A stretch of DNA of 64,000 bases from Phormidesmis priestleyi BC1401 (GCF_001650195.1 NZ_LXYR01000011.1:1-64000), one strand, 5' to 3'. Numbered from the stretch's first letter, positions 44,243-53,821 are shown. A program made the numbers and translations. Notes: generated by a model from the sequence alone, not told the origin.

Positions 44243-45025
44243 ATGAGTTTGACAAACGGCGCAACCGCATCTTTCACCGATTCGACCACCGCAACTCCCA
44301 TGCTGCAAGTCTCGGATCTCAACGTTTATTACGGCGAGAGTCACATTCTGCGAAACGTCGATCTGACGGTGCATCCCGGCAAGATGGTCTGCTTAATTGG
44401 ACGCAACGGCGTGGGCAAAACGACTCTGCTCAAAAGCATTATGGGCTTGCTGAAACCGCGCAGTGGCTCAATCGAGCTAGCCGGAATCCCGATTCTTGGC
44501 AAACCGACCGATCAACGCGCCCGATCGGGCATCGGCTATGTGCCTCAAGGACGCGAAGTGATTCCGCGATTGACGGTTAAAGAAAACCTGATTTTGGGAA
44601 TGGAGGCACTGCCCGTTTCTGAAAGAACATTGCTTCGCACTCGCAAGTCCAAAACTCAAGATATCCCCGATGAGATTTTTGAATTATTCCCCGTACTCAA
44701 GACGATGCTGTGGCGATTAGGCGGTGACTTAAGCGGCGGACAACAGCAGCAACTCGCGATCGCTCGTGCGTTGATGGGTCGTCCCCGTCTGCTCGTGCTC
44801 GATGAACCTACAGAAGGCATTCAGCCCTCGATTATTCTCGAAATTGAGGTGGCAGTCCGTCGTATCGTCGCGACCACAGGCATCTCAGTCTTACTCGTCG
44901 AGCAACATCTGCATTTCGTCCGTCAGGCAGACTGGTATTACGCCATGCAAAAAGGCGGCATTGTGGCATCAGGATCTACCAGCGAGTTAAGCAACGAAGT
45001 CGTTCAGCGCTTTTTAGCAGTCTGA
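44243..45025 (+). CDS. urtE: Urea ABC transporter, ATPase UrtE
   Basis: 260 aa from ATG 44243. The conserved family start would be ATG 44300 (MLQVSDLNVYYGESHIL), so the first 19 residues (Thr/Ala-rich) may be untranslated. It has Walker A GRNGVGKTT, LivF-like GIGYVPQGREVIPRLTVKENL, signature LSGGQQQQLAIARALM, and Walker B LLVLDEPTEGIQPSI. With UrtD it powers urea import. It converges on an ArsR-type regulator gene with a 12-bp overlap. Confidence 0.95.
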   Translation: MSLTNGATASFTDSTTATPMLQVSDLNVYYGESHILRNVDLTVHPGKMVCLIGRNGVGKTTLLKSIMGLLKPRSGSIELAGIPILGKPTDQRARSGIGYVPQGREVIPRLTVKENLILGMEALPVSERTLLRTRKSKTQDIPDEIFELFPVLKTMLWRLGGDLSGGQQQQLAIARALMGRPRLLVLDEPTEGIQPSIILEIEVAVRRIVATTGISVLLVEQHLHFVRQADWYYAMQKGGIVASGSTSELSNEVVQRFLAV

Positions 45026-45334
45026 TTCATCAGCTTCAGAGCATTCTAAGACGGCATCGAGCAAGCCAGGAAACCGATCGTCTAATTCTTGACGGCGCAG
45101 TGAATTGATGTGCTGCGTCCCTTCTTTGCGGCAGTGCAAAACGCCAGCATCGCGCAAAATTTTGAAGTGATGGGACAGGGTGGATTTGGCGATCGGAATA
45201 CACAGCGCTGCACAGGGCAATTCTTCCTGATCTGCCAATCGCTTCACAATTTCTAACCGCACCGGGTCGCCTAGCGCATACAAAACCCCTGCTAGCGAGA
45301 CTTTTGTGATCTCCGGGTGATAAAACAATCTCAT
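45014..45334 (-). CDS. ArsR-family winged-helix transcriptional regulator
   Basis: 106 aa. The ArsR fold is evident: ALGDPVRLEIVKRLADQEELPCAAL, the recognition helix region AKSTLSHHFKILRDAGVL (about residues 50-67), and the wing HCRKEGTQHINSLRRQEL. There is no typical CxC metal-binding motif in the recognition helix, so the signal sensed is unknown. It may be a metal-independent member. Its stop region overlaps the 3' end of urtE, tail to tail. Confidence 0.85.
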   Translation of the reverse strand: MRLFYHPEITKVSLAGVLYALGDPVRLEIVKRLADQEELPCAALCIPIAKSTLSHHFKILRDAGVLHCRKEGTQHINSLRRQELDDRFPGLLDAVLECSEADESDC

Positions 45335-45606
45335 ACCTGCATTATGCCATACAGCCCTCGCTAGTTCAGTCGTTCGAGATTATTGAACTATTGGGGAACA
45401 AAAGAACGCATAGCGTCGTTCCTTCTAAGTAGAGGTGTTTCTTCTTGAGGCATAAAAACCTGAAACTGAGAAACATAAGATTCATGGGAACTTCGCTGAA
45501 TCTTTGAAATTCTTCATACTTATTGTTGCTGTGCTAGTATCTGGATGTTTGAGGAGACGTTACGGCTGTTTATCAGCATACTTTCGGTGGTGGAGGAGGA
45601 GTAAGA

Positions 45607-46689
45607 GTGAAAGATAGTATACCGATCGGGTATTCGAGTCTATATCTACAGCGAAGTCACCTAGAACCCATTCGCATTGGGGTGATCGGGGTGGGCAACA
45701 TGGGTCAGCATCACACCAGAGTCTTGAGTATGCTCAAAGACGTTGAACTGGTTGGGGTTTCAGACACTAATGTAGAACGAGGATTGGACACGGCTAGTAA
45801 ATATCGTGTCCGATTTTTTGAAGATTATCACGACCTAATCAGTCATGTCGATGCCGTCTGTATCGCGGTGCCAACCCGATTGCATCACGCCGTTGGCATG
45901 GCAGCCTTGAGAGCAGGGGTGCATGTGCTGATCGAGAAACCGATCGCGGCTAGCATCAGCGAAGCCGAGTCGCTGGTCAACGCTGCCGCCGAATGTCAGT
46001 GCATTTTGCAGGTTGGGCACATCGAGCGATTTAACCCCGCCTTTCAAGAACTGAGCAAAGTCTTGAAGACAGAAGAACTGCTGGCGATCGAGGCTCATCG
46101 CATGAGTCCCTATTCCGATCGAGCCAACGATGTTTCGGTCGTTTTAGATCTGATGATCCACGACATCGACCTGATGTTAGAACTGGCAGGATCACAAGTG
46201 GTGAAGCTGACCGCAAGCGGCAGTCGCGCCTCTGATTCGGGCTATTTAGATTATGTGACAGCAACCCTAGGGTTTGCCAACGGCATCGTGGCGACTCTAA
46301 CGTCTAGCAAAGTCACCCATCGCAAAATTCGTCGCATTGCGGCTCACTGCAAAAACTCGCTGACCGAAGCTGATTTTCTCAACAATGAGATTTTGATTCA
46401 CCGTCAAACCACGGCGAACTATATGGCTGAATATGGTCAAGTCTTATATCGCCAAGACGGGCTGATCGAAAAAGTCTACACCAGCAATATCGAGCCACTT
46501 CACGCCGAGTTAGAACATTTTGTAGGATGTGTGCGCGGAGGCAATCAGCCGTCGGTGGGCGGTGAGCAAGCCCTGAAAGCGCTGCGTCTAGCTAGCCTGA
46601 TTGAGCAGATGGCGCTAGATGGAAAGGCTTGGCAATCGCCGAGAGAAAGCAACGTGGTTGAGCTAGACGCTCCAGCGATGGCAGTTTAG
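45607..46689 (+). CDS. Gfo/Idh/MocA-family NAD(P)-dependent oxidoreductase
   Basis: 360 aa from a GTG with an excellent ribosome binding site (GGAGGAGGAG). The Rossmann motif is IGVIGVGNMGQHHTRVL (about residues 23-39). AVPTRLHHAVGMAALRAGVHVLIEKPIA carries the EKP motif, and HIERFNPAFQEL and MIHDIDLMLELA supply the catalytic Lys/Asp/His region. The substrate is probably a sugar or cyclitol derivative. UDP-sugar 3-dehydrogenases of this family have similar H-E-R-F-N-P motifs, but I cannot fix the substrate. A strong terminator follows, so it is monocistronic. Confidence 0.87.
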   Translation: MKDSIPIGYSSLYLQRSHLEPIRIGVIGVGNMGQHHTRVLSMLKDVELVGVSDTNVERGLDTASKYRVRFFEDYHDLISHVDAVCIAVPTRLHHAVGMAALRAGVHVLIEKPIAASISEAESLVNAAAECQCILQVGHIERFNPAFQELSKVLKTEELLAIEAHRMSPYSDRANDVSVVLDLMIHDIDLMLELAGSQVVKLTASGSRASDSGYLDYVTATLGFANGIVATLTSSKVTHRKIRRIAAHCKNSLTEADFLNNEILIHRQTTANYMAEYGQVLYRQDGLIEKVYTSNIEPLHAELEHFVGCVRGGNQPSVGGEQALKALRLASLIEQMALDGKAWQSPRESNVVELDAPAMAV

Positions 46690-46722
46690 AGTTTTCTAAA
46701 TCAATTTCTTTACATTCTACGA

Positions 46723-46747
46723 GGCGGGCAATGGGTCCGCCTTTTTT
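46723..46747 (+). terminator. Rho-independent terminator after the Gfo/Idh gene
   Basis: GGCGGGC pairs with GGTCCGCC in a 7-bp G/C-rich stem (one G-U) with a 5-nt loop and is followed by TTTTTTGTG. It closes the oxidoreductase transcript. The remainder of the 300-bp gap to 46990 shows no gene and should hold the next promoter. Confidence 0.85.
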
Positions 46748-46989
46748 GTGTCGCCTCATCGGAGCATCTTCTCAGAAATGATAAATCTGTTTAAAAACCC
46801 TTCATATTGCTTAATAGTTTGCATCGTAGTTTAGATTCGTTTCAGTGACTCTATCTGCATCAATCGAGGAATAGGCTTCTTCTCTTTGAAACTACTTGCT
46901 AATTTGTAACAAGTTGTTTAAATTAGTTTACATAAAGATCAGAAACTTCCTATCCGTTCCCTGCTTTAACTCGCTTACTAGAAAATTCT

Positions 46990-47637
46990 GTGACCTATCA
47001 ACTATCAAAAACTGTTATGAACGCTGATCAACTTCTAGAGCGCTATGCAACTGGGGAACGCGAATTTTCTCAAGCAAACCTGCACACCGCGAGTTTGAGC
47101 GAGGTTTGTCTAGCAAACATCAATTTGGCTCGATCGGATCTTGCCAACGCCATTTTGTCTCAAGCCATTTTGCGCCAAGCCAACTTGAGCGAAGCAAACC
47201 TGACTGCCGCTAGCCTCTGGAGAACTGACCTTCAAGGGGCAACGCTAACTTGGGCAACGTTGAACCGATCGAACCTAATTCGAGCCAGAGTCAGTCATGC
47301 GACCCTTCTAAAAGCGTCTCTGATCAAAACTGATTTACGATTATCCGACCTTCGGTATGCTGACCTCACGGGCGCAAACCTCACCGGAGCCGACTTGCGC
47401 TATGCCAATTTGTTTGGCGCAAACCTATCGGGCGCAAATCTCAGCAGGGCAGACTTGACAGGCGCAAATCTCAGCAAGGCAAACTTAACGGGTGCCTGTA
47501 TTGATAGAGCGATATTGACCCGAACAACTCTTCTTTCAGCCAATCTGACAGGAGTTGATCTCACCCAAACTGATCTGCGTCGAGCGACGTTGACGGATGC
47601 CATTTTCTCAACCGCCGATCTGACCCCGCAACGGTAA
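46990..47637 (+). CDS. Pentapeptide-repeat protein
   Basis: 215 aa from GTG 46990, or 206 aa from ATG 47017 (MNADQLLERYATGEREF), which I slightly prefer because the N-terminal helix of such proteins begins there. From about residue 30 the A(N/D)LXX pattern repeats more than thirty times (LSGANLSRADLTGANLSKAN and similar), predicting a right-handed quadrilateral beta helix. No membrane helix is visible. Function is unknown. The kinase gene begins 21 bp downstream, suggesting co-transcription. Confidence 0.85.
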   Translation: MTYQLSKTVMNADQLLERYATGEREFSQANLHTASLSEVCLANINLARSDLANAILSQAILRQANLSEANLTAASLWRTDLQGATLTWATLNRSNLIRARVSHATLLKASLIKTDLRLSDLRYADLTGANLTGADLRYANLFGANLSGANLSRADLTGANLSKANLTGACIDRAILTRTTLLSANLTGVDLTQTDLRRATLTDAIFSTADLTPQR

Positions 47638-47658
47638 TAGAACGATTGCCCCCTTTAA

Positions 47659-49608
47659 ATGCATACATCACTGGTGATGAGGACTCAAAATTCTTTATTG
47701 CAAGACTTGCGCCAAGCTTTACCGCAGCTACGATCGCAAATTTATTTCAAAGCGTCTTTAACAGCGCTCTCTCACGCGATGGAAGACCTGGTGCTGTCTG
47801 GGACTGACAAGCCCCTGGTAATCGCCAATTTTCAACAAGAGCGCTTTTATCGTCAAGAAGCCCCGCGCTATCAAAAGATTGGTGAGATCACCGATCAGGT
47901 CTATGTATTGGCAGCTCCAGAAACCGCTTTTAACGAAGGCTCTGTCTCTTACATGACAGTTGCTCTGTCCCCCGATGACCAACTCGCTCAAGAGTGGCAT
48001 TTGGTGATTGTGGGGCATCACTATTCAGCGTGTTTGGTGTGTCGAGAACACGCGGCACCGATTAGCACCCCTTCTCTAGATGAAGTCAGGCAGTTTCAAG
48101 GATTTTGGACGTTTGACCCTGAAATCACGGTGCAGGCGGCTCGGCTGCTGCTAGAGCGCATCGTTGACTATCGACCAGAATTGGCACCCAAAGTTCGGTT
48201 GGCAGAGCAAGAATATGGACTAACCCAGTCAAGTTTGCCGACTCAGACATCCAGCGAGATTGATCCAAATCTCTTTGTCGATCGCATGGTCAACTATCTG
48301 CAAGCCAGCCAATATCGCTTGCTCAACGCTTATCGCACGATCGCCAGTCAAGAGCAAAAAGAGCGGCTGGTCAACTCGATCGCCACGGCAATTCGTCGCT
48401 CTCTCAACCCCGAACAGATTCTCAGCGTCACTGTCAGCGAGTTGGGGCAGGTCTTTAGACTGGGGCGGTGTCTGCTGCATCGCGACCAATCAGACTGTCC
48501 AGAGGTCGAATATGAGTCGGTTGCCCCTGGGTTAGAGTCTCTGCGGGGGCAGGTTTGGTCATTAGCATCGCATCCTCTGTTTCAGAAGACATTAGAGCAA
48601 CCCCAAGTTGAAACCTCTGACTCAGAACGCACGATCGCGATCGCCGATGTCAGTCAAGATTTAGGCATTCAGTCTGACGCAGATCTCAAAGCACAGCTTC
48701 AGCGTTATCAGATTGGGTCTTGCTTAATGGTGCCGATTCGCTATCGAAGCAATTTGCTGGGGCTATTAGAACTGCATCAGCCCGACGCTCATATCTGGAA
48801 AGCCGATGAGGTGGCACTCGTCGAGACAATTTCGGCTCAGGTAGCGGTGGCGCTGATGCAGGCTCAGGCTTATAGCCGTCTGGAAGTTTTGAATCATCAG
48901 CTTGCCGATTTAGAAAGAACTCAGAGCAACCTGATCGCGATCGTCGGTCATGAATTGCGAACCCCTCTCTCGACGATTCAGGTTTGCCTAGAGAGTTTGG
49001 CAACCGAGCCAGATATGCCGCTCAACTTTCAGCAAATCATGCTCGAAACGGCGCTAGAAGACTCCGAACGGCTCCGAAAACTGGTGCAAGATTTTCTCAC
49101 GCTGTCGCGACTAGAGAGTGGAGCAACTCGCTGGTTTGTCGAGCCGATCTCCTTTCAGGAATGTCTCGATTTAGTGTTGAGCCGTTATGCCTCTAGCTCA
49201 GATCAACCGCACATTGGGTTAGACATCCCGTCACAGCTACCTCTCGTTTTAGTCGATGGGGATGGCTTGATCGAAGTGTTGAGCAAACTCCTCGACAATG
49301 CCTGCAAGTTTACCCCTGCGGACGGAAAAATTATGATCAGTGCCCGGATTCCAGAACCCGATCTGGCAGATTCTAAATTAGAAGTTGTGATTGCCGACAC
49401 GGGACGGGGCATCGAGTCGAGCCGCTTAGAAGCCGTGTTCGATCGCTTCTCTCAAGAAGAAGGCTTTTTGCAGCGCACCGTTGGCGGGACTGGATTGGGA
49501 TTAGCGATTTGTCGACGCACGATCGAGGCAATGAACGGCACGATCTGGGCAGAGTCAATGGGCAAAAATCTGGGCAGTGAGTTCCACTTCACGGTGGGGG
49601 TGGCATAG
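47659..49608 (+). CDS. DICT-GAF sensor histidine kinase
   Basis: 649 aa; ATG 47677 is an alternative start. The N-terminal about 190 residues match the DICT domain (FKASLTALSHAMEDLVL and the following LVIANFQQERFYRQEAPRY), a sensor found with two-component and diguanylate-cyclase proteins. A GAF domain occupies about residues 235-405. HisKA has LIAIVGHELRTPLSTIQ (phospho-His about 433). HATPase has KLLDNACKFTPADG, DTGRGIE and GGTGLGLAIC. No membrane helix is seen, so it is cytosolic. A GAF with a bilin Cys is not obvious. The partner regulator is not adjacent. Confidence 0.88.
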   Translation: MHTSLVMRTQNSLLQDLRQALPQLRSQIYFKASLTALSHAMEDLVLSGTDKPLVIANFQQERFYRQEAPRYQKIGEITDQVYVLAAPETAFNEGSVSYMTVALSPDDQLAQEWHLVIVGHHYSACLVCREHAAPISTPSLDEVRQFQGFWTFDPEITVQAARLLLERIVDYRPELAPKVRLAEQEYGLTQSSLPTQTSSEIDPNLFVDRMVNYLQASQYRLLNAYRTIASQEQKERLVNSIATAIRRSLNPEQILSVTVSELGQVFRLGRCLLHRDQSDCPEVEYESVAPGLESLRGQVWSLASHPLFQKTLEQPQVETSDSERTIAIADVSQDLGIQSDADLKAQLQRYQIGSCLMVPIRYRSNLLGLLELHQPDAHIWKADEVALVETISAQVAVALMQAQAYSRLEVLNHQLADLERTQSNLIAIVGHELRTPLSTIQVCLESLATEPDMPLNFQQIMLETALEDSERLRKLVQDFLTLSRLESGATRWFVEPISFQECLDLVLSRYASSSDQPHIGLDIPSQLPLVLVDGDGLIEVLSKLLDNACKFTPADGKIMISARIPEPDLADSKLEVVIADTGRGIESSRLEAVFDRFSQEEGFLQRTVGGTGLGLAICRRTIEAMNGTIWAESMGKNLGSEFHFTVGVA

Positions 49609-49653
49609 CGATCGAGTGTGCGACGATGAAAGAACTTCCACTCTCAGCGTAAA

Positions 49654-50871
49654 ATGCTCGATCTGCTGCTCATCACGACCCTGGGGTTTCTCGGAAGCTT
49701 TGGGCACTGTTTAGGAATGTGTGGTCCTTTGACTGCCGCTTTTTCTCTGTCTGGGCAGTCTGCTGCTTCGTCGTGGCAGCGTCAGATCACCTTTAATCTG
49801 CTGCTCAACTTGGGGCGAGTGGTCAGCTATGCGCTAGTTGGGGCAGCGATCGGGGCGTTAGGCTCTGTCCTGATCGCGGGAGGACAACTCGCGGGAATCG
49901 ATAGCAGTTTGCGGCGCGGGTTGGCGATTTTTACAGGACTGCTGCTGATCTGGTTTGGACTCTCGAATATCAATCCCAAATTTTTGCCTCATGTGCCCGT
50001 GCTGCATCCAGTTGCGGGGAAGCTGCACGATCGTCTCAGTCGCGCCATGATCCACCTCTCCCAGTCCGATCGCTGGTGGACCCCCGCGCTGTTAGGCATG
50101 GTGTGGGGCTTGATTCCGTGTGGGTTTCTCTATGCGGCGCAAATTAAAGCGGCTGAGACTGGCAGTTTGTGGATGGGTGCCGTGACGATGCTGGCGTTTG
50201 GGTTGGGAACCACGCCGATGATGTTGGGGGTCGGCGTTTCGACTGCGCTGGTAAGTGCCGATCGTCGCAGCCAACTGTTTCGGCTGGGGGGCTGGGTCAG
50301 TTTGACGATCGGTCTTTTGCTGCTGCTGCGAAGTGGTGATATGGTCGATTACACCGGACACGCTGCCTTGATAATGCTGATGCTGGCACTGATTGCCCGA
50401 CCAATTAGCCGTCTGTGGTCTGCACCCTTACGCTATCGTCGGGCGTTGGGAGTCGGCGCATTCGTGCTGTCGCTGGCGCACGTTTCGCACTTTGTCGATC
50501 ACGCCTTTAACTGGAATCTTCAGGCAATTTTCTTCATGCTGCCTCGGCAACAGTGGGGAATGTGGGCAGGCATTCTCGCCTTGCTGCTGATGGTTCCGGC
50601 GGCGCTCACCAGCTTTGATGGGTTAATGACAAAACTGGGTGATGTGTGGCGCAAAATTCACCTGTTGAGTCTGCCTGCGCTGCTTTTGGTCGCCATTCAC
50701 ACGGGATTGGTGGGTTCTAGCTATCTGGGAGAACTGCAGCTCACCAGCGCTCACTGGCTAAGGGTAATTTTGTTAAGCGTGTCTGTGATCGGCGTGTTCT
50801 TGGCTCGATCGCGCTTCGTTTGGTCACTCTTATCGCTCGAAAAATTTTATGTCGCACCGTCCCGCAAGTAA
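49654..50871 (+). CDS. UreH/TauE-like membrane protein fused to a ferric-reductase-like transmembrane domain
   Basis: 405 aa with about ten membrane segments. Residues 1-230 resemble the UreH/cytochrome-biogenesis transport family: LGFLGSFGHCLGMCGPL, then GMVWGLIPCGFLYAA and FGLGTTPMML. From about 260 a second helical unit carries repeated histidines (HVSHFVDHAFN, WRKIHLL, VAIHTGL), like haem-binding ferric reductase domains. A metal transport or redox role linked to copper or nickel is possible. The next gene overlaps by 23 bp and encodes a periplasmic partner. This is not the UreH of an assembled urease locus. Confidence 0.75.
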   Translation: MLDLLLITTLGFLGSFGHCLGMCGPLTAAFSLSGQSAASSWQRQITFNLLLNLGRVVSYALVGAAIGALGSVLIAGGQLAGIDSSLRRGLAIFTGLLLIWFGLSNINPKFLPHVPVLHPVAGKLHDRLSRAMIHLSQSDRWWTPALLGMVWGLIPCGFLYAAQIKAAETGSLWMGAVTMLAFGLGTTPMMLGVGVSTALVSADRRSQLFRLGGWVSLTIGLLLLLRSGDMVDYTGHAALIMLMLALIARPISRLWSAPLRYRRALGVGAFVLSLAHVSHFVDHAFNWNLQAIFFMLPRQQWGMWAGILALLLMVPAALTSFDGLMTKLGDVWRKIHLLSLPALLLVAIHTGLVGSSYLGELQLTSAHWLRVILLSVSVIGVFLARSRFVWSLLSLEKFYVAPSRK

Positions 50872-51448
50872 AAGACTGATCATTTCTGCCGGGGTGTCGA
50901 TCGCGGCTTGCCTGTTGCCTATCCTGGCTGCTCAGGCGCACAACGTTAAAACCTCTGGCGATGTGGCAGCCCTGTTTCACATTGAGCCAGACCACAATCC
51001 CAAAGCGGGACAGGCTTCTCGCGCCTGGTTTGCTTTAACTAAAAAGGGCGGAGAGCTAATTCCGTTAGAAAAATGTGACTGTAAGCTAGAAGTTCATCAA
51101 GAACCCCATCAAGAAGGCTCAGAACCGCTGTTAAAACCACCGCTCAAAGCGATTTCTACCGAGCAATATCAGGGCGTTCCGGGTGCAGAGATTATCTTTC
51201 CGAAGGCGGGGATCTACGAGTTAGAACTCAGTGGCACTGCCAAAGATGGGCAAAGTTTTCAGCCGTTTGAACTGTCTTATAATGTCACTGTTCAGTCGGG
51301 TGAAGCGGCGCAGCCGTCGATCGTTCCCTCACCTCTTGCCCAAGCTCCGACGGCAACTGAGACAGCTAGTGCAACCCGCTGGCTCGTGCCTGGAGTCGCG
51401 ATCGCTGCCCTGCTAGGAGTCGTGGTTTGGCTGACCAAACGGAAGTAG
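50849..51448 (+). CDS. Exported, C-terminally anchored hypothetical protein
   Basis: 199 aa. A signal peptide (residues 1-28, LIISAGVSIAACLLPILAAQA) precedes an extracytoplasmic beta-rich domain that begins HNVKTSGDVAALFHIEPDHNPKAG and holds a Cys-Asp-Cys (EKCDCKLEV). A Pro/Thr-rich linker leads to one C-terminal helix (WLVPGVAIAALLGVVVWLT) with a KRK stop. The form resembles YtkA/FixH-like periplasmic proteins that work with metal transporters. Overlap with the preceding membrane-protein gene suggests they act together. Confidence 0.7.
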   Translation: MSHRPASKRLIISAGVSIAACLLPILAAQAHNVKTSGDVAALFHIEPDHNPKAGQASRAWFALTKKGGELIPLEKCDCKLEVHQEPHQEGSEPLLKPPLKAISTEQYQGVPGAEIIFPKAGIYELELSGTAKDGQSFQPFELSYNVTVQSGEAAQPSIVPSPLAQAPTATETASATRWLVPGVAIAALLGVVVWLTKRK

Positions 51449-51450
51449 CG

Positions 51451-51593
51451 TAAACTTCTCGCAAAAGTCCGAAGATGCCCTCATCCCCAGCCCTTCTCCC
51501 AAGCTTGGGAGAAGGGGAGCCAGATTTCAAAGTCCTTCTCCCACATGTGGGAGAGGAATTTAGGGTGAGGGCAGGGACTCTTGCAAGAGGTCT
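51451..51593. repeat. MITE-like element, type C ends, inverted copy
   Basis: The element begins TAAACTTCTCGCAAAAGTCC and ends CTTGCAAGAGGTCT, the reverse complement of the 42073-42217 element's ends. The core has CTCCCAAGCTTGGGAG and CTCCCACATGTGGGAG palindromes. It lies between the periplasmic-protein gene stop and the kinase 3' end, and is translated as the kinase's odd tail. Confidence 0.75.
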
Positions 51594-51600
51594 CGTGTAG

Positions 51601-51636
51601 CGATCGTTCCCAGTCCTAAAGGACTGGGAACGATCG
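51601..51636. repeat. Perfect 16-bp inverted repeat with 4-nt loop
   Basis: CGATCGTTCCCAGTCC, loop TAAA, then the exact complement. Both outer ends are the HIP1 core CGATCG. There is no T-run after it, so it is not a standard terminator. It lies within the reading frame of the broken kinase, 8 bp from a MITE-like element. Confidence 0.85.
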
Positions 51637-53394
51637 CCGGATATTTCGGGTTTGCCCAGCCTCGCCACAGCCGCTATCAGTTCGTCTGGGTCAATGGGTT
51701 TAGATAAGTGCCCTTGAAACCCAACCAACAAAGCCTGCTGCTGATTGATGTCTCCAGCATAAGCAGTCACAGCGATCGCCGGAATCTCTCCCCCATGTTG
51801 AGGTGGCAGGGTTCGCACTTGTCGCATTAGCTCATAGCCATCCATCTCTGGCATCCCGACATCGCTCACCAGCACATCGAGAGGAGTCTGCGCTAGCGTT
51901 TGCAGCACTTCTTCAGCCGAGGTGACGCTGGTGACGCTGACTCCTGCCTGCTCTAGCACAAAAGTGATTAACTCGCGGGAGTCTGCGTCATCATCGACGA
52001 CTAAGATATTCGTTCCCTCCAGGCTCAAAGCAGCAGTAGGTTGCAGCCCCTCAACCGGAGGTGCAGACTCTGCGGTGAGCGGTAGATAAACGGTGAACGT
52101 CGCCCCTTGCCCTTCGCCGGGGCTATCTGCCTCAACTGTGCCCCCGTGTAGGTCAACAATTTGACGCACGATCGCCAGTCCTAACCCCAGTCCGCCAAAG
52201 CTGCGGGTTGTCGAGCCATCTTCCTGACAAAAATAGTCAAATACGTTGGGCAAAAAGTCTGCGCCAATGCCCTTCCCTGTGTCAATCACCTGAATTTGGG
52301 CATGAGCATCGATGCACCTGAGCCGAATCTCAACTCGCCCTCCTTCGGAGGTAAACTTGACCGCATTGGACAGCAGATTCCAAATCACCTGCTGCAAGCG
52401 TGTGGGATCTCCCATCACTTCCACCGTCGGATCAAACACGGTTTGAATATCAATCTCTTTTGCCTGCGCCGCTAACCGAACCGTGTCAAGCGCCCCAGAA
52501 ATGCAGTATTCTAAATTAATTGGGATCATCTTGAGCGTGAGTTTATTACGCAAGATTCGTGAGACATCTAGCAGATCTTCAATCAGCTTTGCTTGTAGTT
52601 TGGCATTACGCTCGATCGTGGCGAGTGCCTCGGCGGTTTTTGCCTGATCAAATGTGCGAGTTTGCAGAAGCCTGACCCAGCCCAAAATTGGGTTGAGGGG
52701 TGAGCGTAATTCATGAGAAAGCACCGCCAAAAACTCATCTTTGAGACGATTGGCGTTCTCAGCGTCTCGTGCTGCTCGGAAAAAGACTCTTTTTCTAGAA
52801 GACGTGCCTCTGTTTGCTTGCGATCGCGAATATCACGAATCAGCCAGCGCAGACCCTCAGGCTTGCCAAAAGCGCCTCGAATGCAAGTTACTGTCACCTC
52901 AACCGGAATCGTGTCACTCCGTAGAGGCTTCAATAGCAACTCCCAGTTTTGGATCTGCTCAAGCGCTGGCAAGCGACTGAGGCGGCGATAAAAAGCCCGT
53001 CGCTCTGAAGGAGCAGTAAAAACAATCAGGGGTTTTTTGACTAAAACCTTTAAGTCTAGGGAGAGCAAGTTGACGATCGCGTGATTGGCTTCTTGAATCA
53101 CCCCAGCCTCATCGGTCACTAAATAGCCGTCAGACGCAAAATTAAACAGGTCTTGATAGCGCTGCCGTTCGGCTACCAGTTTGCGATTTTGCTCGTGCAG
53201 TTCTTCTTCCGCCGCCTTCAGTTCCTCATAGGTAAGCTGCAACTCTTCGCTGACGGTGGCTAACGCTTCATTTCGTTCCTCTAACTGCTCACTGCTATCG
53301 GTGTCTTGCTCTAAGGATTGATCAGGGAGCATAGCGCTAACTTCTTCAGAAGACATTTTATCTTTTGGCAAAATCAAACATGTTTAGAACTGCA

Positions 53395-53562
53395 GGCATT
53401 GCTGAATCAATCGATGAAGCACAGATTTTGCCCTCACCCTAGCCCTCTCCCAAAAGGAGAGGGGACAAGAGTTCTTGACTCCCTTCTGCTTGGGGAGAAG
53501 AGTTGGCGAGGGCTTGCCCCACTTCATGAGGAAGGCATCTCATATCTGCATTCAGCAACGCC
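53395..53562. repeat. MITE-like element, type A ends
   Basis: 168 bp with left end GGCATTGCTGAATC and right end the complement of GGCGTTGCTGAATGC, nearly identical internally to the 14162-14327 copy. Flanks GAACTGCA and GAATTGCA match at 7 of 8 positions. It lies in the 444-bp gap between the kinase start and sdhA. The remaining 53563-53821 contains no recognisable gene. Confidence 0.75.
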
Positions 53563-53821
53563 GAATTGCAAAGCAACCCTTCAAACACCGATCATCAAAG
53601 CAGAGTATGGGAGAGAGAGGGGTGTCTTTATCTACACAAAGAGAGAGTTCTCTGCATAAGTAGGACAGTGTTGGGCAATACAGGGATATTTTTGACGATG
53701 TGCTGGGTTTTGCACGATCGGTCTCAAAGAATCTGAACAAAATCTGTTTGAATATAAGGGTAAGTTTGAAATCTACCTTCACAAAATTTGATTTCTAGCG
53801 TTTCACCCTTTACCCTTCACC

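Larger units (their letters stand above)
51366..53356 (-). pseudogene. Hybrid sensor kinase (PAS-HisKA-HATPase-receiver) broken by a one-base frameshift
   Basis: Two frames together make one kinase. The upstream frame, from ATG 53356 (MSSEEVSAM; a TTG at 53377 is possible), codes a coiled coil (QLTYEELKAAEEELHEQNR) and a PAS domain, ending in RLLEKESF. The downstream frame continues FRAARDAENANRLKDEFLAVLSHELRSPLN with HisKA, HATPase (NLLSNAVKFT, GGLGLGLAI) and a receiver (VLVSDVGMPEMDG). The switch falls at a five-base A run on the plus strand, 52780-52784; one more base would restore the frame. The last about 80 codons (from about 51600) read through a repeat element and into the neighbouring gene, overlapping it by 83 bp. 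Confidence 0.85.

Noticed and set aside
53552-53782. 76-codon minus-strand frame before sdhA
   Set aside because: It partly covers the MITE end and shows no protein-like pattern.
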